Below are positions 6,765 through 14,453 of a DNA stretch of 14,453 bases, piece by piece. The translations under genes and the position numbers were made by a program. The stretch spans positions 1 to 14,453 of the forward strand of contig CAYXJR010000098.1 of assembly GCA_964465145.1 (NCBI GenBank), in the 5' to 3' direction. Below the pieces are notes generated by a model. It worked only from the letters and a program-made list of their open reading frames with translations. It had not been told where the DNA came from and did not search any database. Every line of letters starts with the position of its first letter. Positions within the stretch are counted from its first letter, which is position 1. This DNA is from JAUVKA01 sp964465145 (lineage in GTDB: Bacteria > Bacteroidota > Bacteroidia > Bacteroidales > UBA12481).

Positions 6765-9700
6765 ATGGCATCAACAGTTTATTATTCCAACCGGTTAGAG
6801 AAACTTACAGAGAAGCTTTCGGGGAAAATACAAAATTCGCCGGGAGGCATCTTCGTTAAGGATACTATAATTACACAAACAGCCGGAATGGATCAGTGGC
6901 TGGCTGCCGAATTGGCGAAAAAGGAAAACCTGGGAGTTTTTGCAAATTTTTCCATTCTCCACCAGGATGAATTTATTAATGAGGTTCATTTTTTACTGAC
7001 GGGAAATCAGGCCAGGTTCAATAAAGAGACCGGCAGATGGATGCTTTATGAACTTTTAGGAACTGATGATTTTTTAAATAACCCGGATTTCAGGCAGGCA
7101 TCAGAGTATTGTGCAGGGGATGACTTGAAGAGGATACAGCTGGCAAGCAGGATCAATGACCTTTTCGACCAATACCAGGTTTACAGGGAAGGATTAATTG
7201 ATTCCTGGGAAAACGGGCTATTGCAGGATCCCGGATCCGTTCCGGAAAAATGGCAGAAATGGCTCTGGTTAAAACTGAAGGAGCAGGGATTTTTCCATGC
7301 TAAATACCATGTTAAAAAAGATCTTTTACAGGCCCTGGATGATACCGTAATGCAGGAAAAACTGGGGAATAATTACCCAATTGTAAGTTTTTTTGGAAAT
7401 TCGGTTTACACAAGATTTCATAAGGAGATATACGACAGGCTTGCTGAAATAATTGATATAGACCATTATGTTCTTATGCCCGCCGGATCTATGGAGGGAA
7501 AGTTTTCTTACCGGAATGAATTACTTGAAAGCTTTGGCAGGCAATCGCTTGACATGTTGGGCATACTGAGTGAAAACACAACAATTGAGCAATTAACTGT
7601 AGAAACAATGAGTGGCGGTCTGCTCAGTGACATACAGAATGCAGTATTCAATGACAGGAATACGGTGGAAAGTGATAAAATACCCGACAGTGTCCTGCTT
7701 GATGACAGCATTCAGGTAAATTCAACATATACAGCAGCGCGTGAGGTTGAGATCCTGTATAATTACATGCTCGGCGTGATCAATCGGGTTAAAGGGCTTA
7801 ATCCAAGGGACATCCTGGTATTAGCCAGGGATATTGATTTATATGCTCCCTACATAAAAGCCGTATTCTCAAATGCACCCCATCATATTCCCTTTAAGAT
7901 ATCCGGCGTTTCAAAGGGACAGGAGGAGTCATTCATTACCGCTCTACTGGATATCCTGGATCTTGAGGAGGAAGATTTCACTTCTGAAAAGGTCATAAGC
8001 CTGCTTGAGCTAAAACCTGTTTCAGCCAGGTTCGGCATTACCGACACCATCGGGATAAGGTCGCTGGTATCAAGGGCAAACATACGCTTTGGAAAAACCG
8101 GTCGAAAAGAGGATGACACAAATTACGTCAGCTGGGATTACGGGATCAAAAAGCTGGTTTACGGCTATGCCATGCTATCTGACCAGGATTACCATGTCCC
8201 GGGCGAAGATATCAGCCTTTATCCATTCGAGGACATTGAGGGTGAAGGAGGACGGCAGGTTTTTCGCATTAAAGAGTTCATTGATGACCTGGCAAATGTT
8301 ATTGATGAGAAAAAGGTTAAGAAAAGCCTGGAGGATTGGATCAAATTCATAAATGAAGAAGTTCTGGATAGATTAATTCATACTGATAATTCCGACAAGG
8401 AAGACCTGGCTTTTTATTATAAGAAATTAAATAATTACAGGGAGGCTATGGAATTACTGCCCGGGAGGCAGGTAGAATTTAGGGCATTTTACCAGGGACT
8501 GAAAAGATCATTATCTGATGAACCTGCAGAATACGGGTTTAATTCAGGAAAGGTTACATTCTCATCTTATGACAAGGCAAAGGGTTTGCCGGCAAGGGTT
8601 ATAGCTTTTCTTGGGCTGAACAACGACAGCTTCCCCCGTAAGGACAGGTTTGTGGGCTATGACCTTCTTGGCAAAGAGGTGCTTGCAGGAGACCGGAGCT
8701 TAAAGGAAAATGATAAGCAGCGCTTCCTGGAAACTATCCTTTCTGCCAGGGATTTTCTTTATCTAAGCTATATCGGCAGAAGTTCCAAAGACAACTCCGA
8801 ACTCCCTCCTTCAATCGTTCTGGATGAGCTGCTGGATTACCTTGAAAAAAGGGCAGATAACCCTGCTATGGTCAGGGATGGCTTACTGGTTGAGCACCCG
8901 CTTCATGGTTTTAGCGGTAAATATCTGCCCGGCAACTCAAGGTTATTTACCTACTTCAATAGTGAGGATACCAGTGACCCGAGTGATCTATTTGAAACCG
9001 ATAAAGATATTGACAAGGAGGAATCGATTGATATAAAAGAAATTAACCTTGACATAATGATCAGGTTTTTCCAGTCTCCCGTTAAATGGTATTATCAGAA
9101 ATTTGTTGGCTTGTACCTTGACGAGGAGGAAGACCAGCAACTACTGGAGGAAGAAGTTTTTGACCTTAATAAGCTTGAATTGTGGAGCCTGAAGAATGAA
9201 CTGGTAAAAGCTGATATAAGCGACAGCGGCATTTTGGAGAAGGCCAGGGATGAATATGTTAAATCCGGCTTGCTGCCCTTGAAAAATTTCTCAATAATAG
9301 AAATTGAAGAACTCAGGAAAGATGTAATGAAAGTAAAGGAGAAAAGGGATTCACTGATAATAGGGAAATCCCAAAGAAGCCCGGGTTATGTGCTGGACCT
9401 TGAAAACGGGTGCAACCTTTACGGATCAGTTAATGACATTTACTCCAATGAGCTTGTGGAATATTCTTTTCCCAAAAAACCGCTGAAATATATGATCCAG
9501 ACCTGGATCAGGTATTTGTTTCTTACTGCCTGTGATGAGGCAATAAATACACATTTTATCGATCGTGATGGGATTCATTCACAGTTTAGAAAAATAGATA
9601 AAAAAACAGCTCGGGAATACCTTTGTGTACTTACTGAAAACTTTGTAAAAGGGAACGGAAGGCTGATACCATTTACCATCAAGGCGGCAGAGTTATACTT

Positions 9701-9893
9701 TCACAAAAAAGACCTTGAGAAAGCCCTTGGTGCAGTAGAGACTGAAGCCAATGGTATTGAACGAGCAGGGATTCCTCCAGATTTATACATTCGGAGGGCT
9801 TTGAATGATAAACAATTTGATAACCTTGAGTCTTTCAGGAACTACCTCGCGGATTTAGGGACTCTCCTTCTAAACTTTATGCCTGATGAATGA
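6765..9893 (+). CDS. recC: RecBCD enzyme subunit RecC
   Basis: This is the gamma subunit of RecBCD. It splits the DNA strands, holds RecB and RecD together and, in studied bacteria, recognises Chi in the 3' strand. It has 1042 residues (E. coli 1122). Recognisable stretches in order: TQTAGMDQWLAAELAKKE near 38-54, matching the start of the inactive helicase-like domain; TAAREVEILYNYML near 320; VTFSSYDKAKGLPARVIAFL with GLNNDSFPRKDRF near 596-628; SYIGRSSKDNSELPPS near 668; and the nuclease-like C-terminal domain beginning MIRFFQSPVKWYYQKFVG near 765. As in RecC generally, I see no Walker A or active D/E-x-K site. The stop TGA overlaps the recB start by eight bases, implying translational coupling. 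Chi specificity cannot be read from the sequence. Confidence 0.93.
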   Translation: MASTVYYSNRLEKLTEKLSGKIQNSPGGIFVKDTIITQTAGMDQWLAAELAKKENLGVFANFSILHQDEFINEVHFLLTGNQARFNKETGRWMLYELLGTDDFLNNPDFRQASEYCAGDDLKRIQLASRINDLFDQYQVYREGLIDSWENGLLQDPGSVPEKWQKWLWLKLKEQGFFHAKYHVKKDLLQALDDTVMQEKLGNNYPIVSFFGNSVYTRFHKEIYDRLAEIIDIDHYVLMPAGSMEGKFSYRNELLESFGRQSLDMLGILSENTTIEQLTVETMSGGLLSDIQNAVFNDRNTVESDKIPDSVLLDDSIQVNSTYTAAREVEILYNYMLGVINRVKGLNPRDILVLARDIDLYAPYIKAVFSNAPHHIPFKISGVSKGQEESFITALLDILDLEEEDFTSEKVISLLELKPVSARFGITDTIGIRSLVSRANIRFGKTGRKEDDTNYVSWDYGIKKLVYGYAMLSDQDYHVPGEDISLYPFEDIEGEGGRQVFRIKEFIDDLANVIDEKKVKKSLEDWIKFINEEVLDRLIHTDNSDKEDLAFYYKKLNNYREAMELLPGRQVEFRAFYQGLKRSLSDEPAEYGFNSGKVTFSSYDKAKGLPARVIAFLGLNNDSFPRKDRFVGYDLLGKEVLAGDRSLKENDKQRFLETILSARDFLYLSYIGRSSKDNSELPPSIVLDELLDYLEKRADNPAMVRDGLLVEHPLHGFSGKYLPGNSRLFTYFNSEDTSDPSDLFETDKDIDKEESIDIKEINLDIMIRFFQSPVKWYYQKFVGLYLDEEEDQQLLEEEVFDLNKLELWSLKNELVKADISDSGILEKARDEYVKSGLLPLKNFSIIEIEELRKDVMKVKEKRDSLIIGKSQRSPGYVLDLENGCNLYGSVNDIYSNELVEYSFPKKPLKYMIQTWIRYLFLTACDEAINTHFIDRDGIHSQFRKIDKKTAREYLCVLTENFVKGNGRLIPFTIKAAELYFHKKDLEKALGAVETEANGIERAGIPPDLYIRRALNDKQFDNLESFRNYLADLGTLLLNFMPDE

Positions 9894-12800
9894 TTTCGAT
9901 GTATTGAATATTGAACTTGAGGGGAGCAACCTGGTAGAGGCAAGCGCAGGCACCGGCAAAACCTATTCCCTTGCAATTCTTGCCTTAAGACTGGTTATTG
10001 AAAAAGAAATTCCACTTGATGAGATCTTAATGGTAACATTCACAAATGCAGCCACGGCTGAGCTTGAGGTTAGGATCAGAAAATTCGTAAGGGAAGCGTA
10101 CCGCTACATTGTCCGGAATGAATGTGATGAGGATCCCATAAAAAGGGTTGTCGATAAGGCCGTCAATTTATCAGGCAGGGAAGATGTTATAAAAAGGTTA
10201 AAAGAATCGGTAAGTAAGCTGGATGAAACAAGTGTTATGACTATACACAGCTTTTGTCAGAATACCCTGAGGGAATTCCAGTTTGAAACAGAACAGGCTG
10301 ATGATGTTGATATAATCGCCGATCTGTCAGACCTGGTAAATTTCGAAGTCAATGAATTCTGGCGAAGGGAAGTATCAACCGTTGATCCTGGAATATTGGA
10401 ATTTCTCAGGAAGACCCTGGATAAATCTCTTATTTCAATGGTAATTAATAAAGTGCTTTCCAGGAGGATCTTTACATACGAGGAAAAAGATGAATCAGAT
10501 CTGAAGCAGGAATTTGACAATAATATTGAACTTTTTAAGCAGGCTGAGAATAATTTCAGGGAGCATGTAATAAAGAATTTTGAAGACATTAAAATTAGGG
10601 CTCAGGAAAGTGGTCATGCCAGGAATTTTGTTGCGGATTGCTCGGATTATCCGGAAGATTTCATTAATAAATTCATCAAAAAGGAAAGAACACCTGCTTA
10701 TTTCCAAACCATTTTTGGAAGGGAAGATGATCTTGCAAATGAATTAGATAATGCAGAGAAAACTCTCAAAGAATCTGTCTTGGATCTCAGAAATGTACTT
10801 CTGGATAAGGCTGTAAGGAGGGCAGTGCCAAATATGACTAGTAGGCTTAGAGAGCTCAATGCACTCAGTTATGACGAATTGATTTCCAGGGTACATGATG
10901 CAGCAATGAATAACCTGGATAAACTAAAGGGACCCCTGGTTCAAAAATACCGGGCTGTTTTCATTGATGAGTTCCAGGACACCGACAGGCTTCAGTACGA
11001 GATTTTTGACCGGGTATTTCATGGTATATCGGTTATATTTTACATAGGAGATCCCAAGCAGTCGATCTATGGGTGGAGAAGTGCAGATCTGGCAACCTAT
11101 GTCAGGGCCAGGGAAAAAATCGGCGGGGACAGGTCTTTTTCCATGGACGTCAACTTCAGGTCCACCTCAAGAATGGTTGAATCCATGAATAAATTTTTCA
11201 AGCCTGATGATAACTATGATACCTTTTCCAGTGATGAAATAATTTACAGGGAGGTAAGAGCCCGGCAAAGCAATATTGATTTATTTTACGATGGCAATCC
11301 TGTTGTCCCAATTTCAATAACTGAATCCCCAAATAAAGATCAGATATACCAGAATGTTTGCGATGACATTTCAAGATTGCTTGTGGATGACAGATTTATT
11401 ATTGGGGAAGACCGTCATGGCAGGCGGGTAGTTCCCTCTGACATTGCTGTGTTGGTTCGCAGCGCAAGGCAGGGAAAGGAGTTAAAATCAATACTTTCAA
11501 GGGTGGGTATACCTTCTGTTACAGTTGATGAAACGAAGGTTATGGAATCGGGGCAGGCAGTCCTGATTAAAAGAATAATGGAAACAGTCATCCGGCCCAA
11601 CCGCAAAAGCATTAACCGTCTTCTTGCTGATGAGCTTTTTGCTTTCGAGCTTGAAAAACTGCTAAAATTAAATGATGAAAAGATCCTGGAATTATTCACT
11701 CTTTTAAGGGAAACCTGGATTGATTCCGGCATATTCAATATGCTTTCTATGTTTTTGAAGAAGTTCTTTGTAGTAGATAAATGTCTTTCGCAGCTTGGCT
11801 CCCTGGGCCAAAGGGCAATCACTAACTTTTTCCAGATCATGGAGATACTCCACGATGCTGAGATAAAAAGGAAATTAAATCCTGATGATCTCATTTCCTG
11901 GCTGGGCAAAGCCGGCAAATCAAATAATACTGGTGAGGAATATGAACAGAGGATTGAGAGCGACGAGAAGGCTGTCAGGATAATGACTATCCACAAGTGC
12001 AAGGGATTGACATTCAATATTGTTTTTGCTCCCTTCCTGGATTTTTACAAATTCCCAAATGATGCTATTGAGTACAGGGATGAAAATGGTGATTACAGGT
12101 TTACTTTCAAACCTGATGAAACAGCCATAGAATTTTACGATAAGCAGCTGGACCAGGAGAACAGGCGACTTATATACGTAGCCATGACCCGTGCAGTTTA
12201 CAAGACATACTTATGCAATAATATCTCTCCGAAATATAAGACCACAGGTGAATTGAGGGATTTTTTGAAATTTTATGGCGATGAGGAATCAAAATCCGGG
12301 TTTGCGCAATGGCTCGAATTTAATCCGGAAACTGAAGCAGTTCAGGATGATTTCCAGCTGGAGATTTCCAGGGAAACAGCAAAACCCAGAACGGTTGTTG
12401 GGATCCCGGAATTCAGGAAATCCTGGGACATTCATAGTTTCAGTTCGTTAAATCATAAGCACGAGTACGTAAGTGCTGATTTGATTGATATTGATGATGA
12501 ATACGACAATTTTGTTTTCAATGTTATGCCAAAGGGTGCAAAAGCAGGATTGTTTCTGCACAGCATATTTGAGAACCTCGACTTTGCCAATCCTTACGAC
12601 TACAGAGAGGTGCTGGAAAAATCAGGGGCCTTTTATTCATCTATTTACAGAGATGAGCATGCCGACAACTACCTGAAACTGGTTAATCACTGCTTGGGTG
12701 TAAAGATCAGTAATATGGATGGAGAGGATTTTAGTCTGAATGAAGTTATTAACGATAAAAAACTGCCTGAAATGGAATTTTTCTTCAGCATCGACAGGCA

Positions 12801-13212
12801 TCAGAAAAGTCAGATTACAAGGCTGATCCCGGAAATTGAATTTACGACTGATCCTGAGATTGAAGGTTTGATCCATGGATTTATTGACCTTTTCTTTGAG
12901 CATAATGGCAAATATTACATCATCGACTGGAAATCCAATTTTCTCGGCAACCGGCTTGAAGATTACAACCAGGAAGGATTGGTTGCCGGCATGAAGGGAA
13001 GTAATTATTACCTGCAGTACTACTTATATACCATTGCTGTAAAGCGTTACCTTAGCCATAAACTACCCAACTTCGATTACGAGCGGGATTTTGGTGGTGC
13101 TATTTATGTGTTTTTAAGAGGGGTAAGAAAGAATGACAACAGTACAGGGATCTATTTTGACAGGCCTTTAAAAGAGAGAATTGAGGCGTTGGAGTTGGTG
13201 TTTGGCCCTTAA
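9886..13212 (+). CDS. recB: RecBCD enzyme subunit RecB (3'-5' helicase and nuclease)
   Basis: This is the beta subunit of RecBCD: a superfamily 1A UvrD-like 3'-to-5' helicase plus the complex's only nuclease domain. It has 1108 residues (E. coli 1180). Helicase motifs: Walker A ASAGTGKT at 19-26; TFTNAATAEL; MTIHSFCQ; Walker B IDEFQDTD with D361-E362; GDPKQSIYGWRSADL from 388; NFRSTSRM near 422; MTIHKCKGL from 700; and RRLIYVAMTRA near 760. The C-terminal PD-(D/E)XK nuclease is complete: H892 in GLFLHSIFE, D1001 in HGFIDLFF, D1014 and K1016 in IIDWKSN, then the YYLQYYLYT helix. These correspond to E. coli H956, D1067, D1080 and K1082. An active nuclease is therefore expected, and loading of RecA by this domain is likely. 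It is the last gene of the operon and starts inside the recC stop region (ATGAATGA). Confidence 0.95.
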   Translation: MNDFDVLNIELEGSNLVEASAGTGKTYSLAILALRLVIEKEIPLDEILMVTFTNAATAELEVRIRKFVREAYRYIVRNECDEDPIKRVVDKAVNLSGREDVIKRLKESVSKLDETSVMTIHSFCQNTLREFQFETEQADDVDIIADLSDLVNFEVNEFWRREVSTVDPGILEFLRKTLDKSLISMVINKVLSRRIFTYEEKDESDLKQEFDNNIELFKQAENNFREHVIKNFEDIKIRAQESGHARNFVADCSDYPEDFINKFIKKERTPAYFQTIFGREDDLANELDNAEKTLKESVLDLRNVLLDKAVRRAVPNMTSRLRELNALSYDELISRVHDAAMNNLDKLKGPLVQKYRAVFIDEFQDTDRLQYEIFDRVFHGISVIFYIGDPKQSIYGWRSADLATYVRAREKIGGDRSFSMDVNFRSTSRMVESMNKFFKPDDNYDTFSSDEIIYREVRARQSNIDLFYDGNPVVPISITESPNKDQIYQNVCDDISRLLVDDRFIIGEDRHGRRVVPSDIAVLVRSARQGKELKSILSRVGIPSVTVDETKVMESGQAVLIKRIMETVIRPNRKSINRLLADELFAFELEKLLKLNDEKILELFTLLRETWIDSGIFNMLSMFLKKFFVVDKCLSQLGSLGQRAITNFFQIMEILHDAEIKRKLNPDDLISWLGKAGKSNNTGEEYEQRIESDEKAVRIMTIHKCKGLTFNIVFAPFLDFYKFPNDAIEYRDENGDYRFTFKPDETAIEFYDKQLDQENRRLIYVAMTRAVYKTYLCNNISPKYKTTGELRDFLKFYGDEESKSGFAQWLEFNPETEAVQDDFQLEISRETAKPRTVVGIPEFRKSWDIHSFSSLNHKHEYVSADLIDIDDEYDNFVFNVMPKGAKAGLFLHSIFENLDFANPYDYREVLEKSGAFYSSIYRDEHADNYLKLVNHCLGVKISNMDGEDFSLNEVINDKKLPEMEFFFSIDRHQKSQITRLIPEIEFTTDPEIEGLIHGFIDLFFEHNGKYYIIDWKSNFLGNRLEDYNQEGLVAGMKGSNYYLQYYLYTIAVKRYLSHKLPNFDYERDFGGAIYVFLRGVRKNDNSTGIYFDRPLKERIEALELVFGP

Positions 13213-13339
13213 TAACCACCAGACGGTCGCAATTTGTCTTTTTCAAGGAGATGGCGAGGGAGGTAAGGATGAATCAACTCGAAATATTGAACCCCAAAAG
13301 TTAAAACCTTAAGGTTAACGATTATAAAAATGCTTTGAA
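13213..13339. other. Convergent intergenic region after recB, with AACCTTAAGGTT palindrome
   Basis: These 127 bases separate recB from the minus-strand gene ending at 13340. A perfect 12-base palindrome AACCTTAAGGTT lies at 13305-13316, inside a longer imperfect GTTAA...TTAAC hairpin. It has no T tract, so it is only a weak candidate for a bidirectional terminator. A plus-strand stretch before it (about 13236-13304) reads FFKEMAREVRMNQLEILNPK and stops. It may be the tail of a lost gene, or chance. Confidence 0.45.
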
Positions 13340-13774
13340 TTAATATGTAGTTGGTACAATAATGCCAACAATCCACTTATGAGTTCCTTGTATGTGCTTT
13401 AGTCCCAATATTCGAATATTTTCCATCGCTTTTAATCGATCATTGTTTGATTCAAATTCTGCACTTCCAAGGAAAAGGCAAGGGACATCATCTTTTAGAG
13501 CTCCATCCCGCAAATAGGATGGATTGAAATCTGTGGCCCCCTTTAATTCAATGTAAAGGTTATCAGATAATGTCATATCGGGCCCTTTATTGTTCAAGGT
13601 TAAAACCCTATCGCCAATTATGTCAAGAGCGGCAATGACTTCAACTTTAAGCCATGCTTCAATACCTGTTCTTGGGAATCTATGAACAGGATCAATTGAA
13701 TCAACATGGTTTTGAATTCTATTGGCAACTGATTCGAGTATTTTTTGTAGCCGTAACTCTTCTTGTGGTGTCAT
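13340..13774 (-). CDS. Small PD-(D/E)XK-like nuclease-fold protein (putative)
   Basis: This is a 144-residue soluble protein. The segment NNKGPDMTLSDNLYIELKG gives the spacing G-P-D66, nine residues, E76-x-K78, which is the signature of PD-(D/E)XK nucleases, and E45 in WLKVEVIAAL could be the helix acidic residue that normally precedes it. Restriction enzymes and Holliday-junction or Vsr-type nucleases share this core, but the protein is short and I recognise no named family. It could be a single-domain nuclease, a subunit needing a partner, or a non-catalytic relative. The start is the ATG at 13774, with no Shine-Dalgarno visible. It is convergent with recB and lies 89 bases downstream of the unknown gene at 13864-14394 on the same strand, so the two may be one transcript. 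Confidence 0.6.
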   Translation of the reverse strand: MTPQEELRLQKILESVANRIQNHVDSIDPVHRFPRTGIEAWLKVEVIAALDIIGDRVLTLNNKGPDMTLSDNLYIELKGATDFNPSYLRDGALKDDVPCLFLGSAEFESNNDRLKAMENIRILGLKHIQGTHKWIVGIIVPTTY

Positions 13775-13863
13775 TGCTTTTTTGTAAAAATTGGCTAATT
13801 AGGAAAAATTTGTATAACGTCGGGGAAATAAATGATGCAAATAAGTATGATTAGTAAAGTTTT

Positions 13864-14394
13864 TTAGGACCATATTTGCCTGCGCAAATCATTTACTAGT
13901 TCAGTTGGTAAAAAATCAAGATCATAGCAAAAGAAACATTTCACAATTTTACCTTTTTTAAGTATTTCTTCCCAAATATAAGGTGCTCTATTGGTTGGTT
14001 GACCTGCAGGATATTTATTGGATTTTGGAGGAACTAGCAGGTCAAAAAACCTTACAATTACTGGAATCCTTGACCTTCCTATTTCAATTACGTTATCTTT
14101 ATCATCCGCAATTACAAAAAACCCATCATTTTGAAAGAACAACAAATTATCTTCCCAATTTTTAGGAATAATAATTCCCTGAGGTCGTATTTGTTTCCTA
14201 ATCATTTCAAGATACCAATTTTTCCAGGAAGGCCTTGAACCATAACTAACTGACAAAATTTGATTTTCAATCCATCCAACAAAATCATCAGTAAGAGGGA
14301 AGTTAAATATTTGGCTGGATTTAGGCTGTCCTTTCTTTTGGTATGATTGTGCGGATTCCACTGCGATTTTAACGAATTCTTGAATTTTAGGCAT
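13864..14394 (-). CDS. Hypothetical protein upstream of the PD-(D/E)XK-like gene
   Basis: This is an intact 176-residue soluble protein that I do not recognise. It has no signal peptide, membrane segment or nucleotide-binding loop. Features: a basic, glutamine- and serine-containing N-terminus; aromatic-rich centre (SRPSWKNWYLEMIRK, then GIIIPKNWEDNLLFFQNDGF); a strand-turn-strand region (FFVIADDKDNVIEIGRSRIP); a proline-rich stretch (LVPPKSNKYPAGQPTNRAP); and a C-terminal KCFFCYDLDF with two cysteines two residues apart, too few for an obvious zinc site alone. It precedes the putative nuclease gene on the same strand with an 89-base gap, so a two-gene unit is plausible. Only 59 bases upstream of its ATG lie in the window, and no convincing promoter could be fixed there. 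Confidence 0.65.
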   Translation of the reverse strand: MPKIQEFVKIAVESAQSYQKKGQPKSSQIFNFPLTDDFVGWIENQILSVSYGSRPSWKNWYLEMIRKQIRPQGIIIPKNWEDNLLFFQNDGFFVIADDKDNVIEIGRSRIPVIVRFFDLLVPPKSNKYPAGQPTNRAPYIWEEILKKGKIVKCFFCYDLDFLPTELVNDLRRQIWS

Positions 14395-14453
14395 GATATT
14401 TAGTATCTTATCAATAATATTCGTGTAATTCTTGGCAAAAGTTTAATAATTCA

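Noticed and set aside
11415..12017. 200-codon minus-strand open frame inside recB
   Set aside because: It lies wholly within the conserved RecB helicase region, and its serine- and leucine-rich composition is that of an antisense shadow.
13305..13316. AACCTTAAGGTT as a bidirectional terminator for recB and the convergent gene
   Set aside because: The perfect stem is short and AT-rich, and no T run follows on either strand. It is kept only as a palindrome.

Overview
The window looks like a Bacteroidota chromosome segment (Bacteroidales/Marinilabiliales-like by protein flavour; inferred, not tested). It is AT-rich, genes start without a visible Shine-Dalgarno, and several proteins have the character typical of that phylum. 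No rRNA, tRNA, CRISPR array, integrase or complete insertion sequence is visible.

Layout. Bases 1-4040 are a gene graveyard beside recBCD. It holds a RhuM/Fic-type toxin gene that has lost its start frame and its whole Fic catalytic core (24-707); one intact small gene of unknown function (876-1334); a 46-codon stub carrying the 5' end of a TM0106-type RecB-like nuclease gene, followed by a strong hairpin terminator (1382-1599); a deaminase/GHKL-ATPase fusion gene broken by two single-base frameshifts (1844-3346); a cluster of TCCGGA inverted repeats (3368-3471); an unrecognised fragment with an in-frame stop; and a second, longer 5' piece of the nuclease gene (3702-4040), cut where a gene on the opposite strand begins to overlap it. 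The two nuclease 5' ends form diverged direct repeats (63 of 73 bases identical) around the deaminase/GHKL gene.

Bases 4018-4866 (minus) encode a single-HKD phospholipase D-family protein with a C-terminal module I recall from other bacterial proteins. It is markedly AT-richer than its neighbours and runs divergently from recD. Bases 4926-13212 are a compact, intact recD-recC-recB operon (12-base gap, then an 8-base overlap) with all helicase and nuclease motifs preserved: the RecBCD double-strand-break repair and DNA-degrading machine. After it come two minus-strand genes: a 144-residue protein with a PD-(D/E)XK-like active-site pattern (13340-13774) and an unrecognised 176-residue protein (13864-14394).

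How it fits together. The only clear multi-gene machine is RecBCD. Most of the rest consists of nuclease, toxin-like or defence-associated families, whole or decayed, so the locus reads as a turnover site for accessory DNA-defence genes next to core recBCD. I do not see a demonstrably new system. The best candidates for a closer look are the deaminase-GHKL fusion, the PLD protein inside a nuclease gene, and the PD-(D/E)XK/unknown pair.
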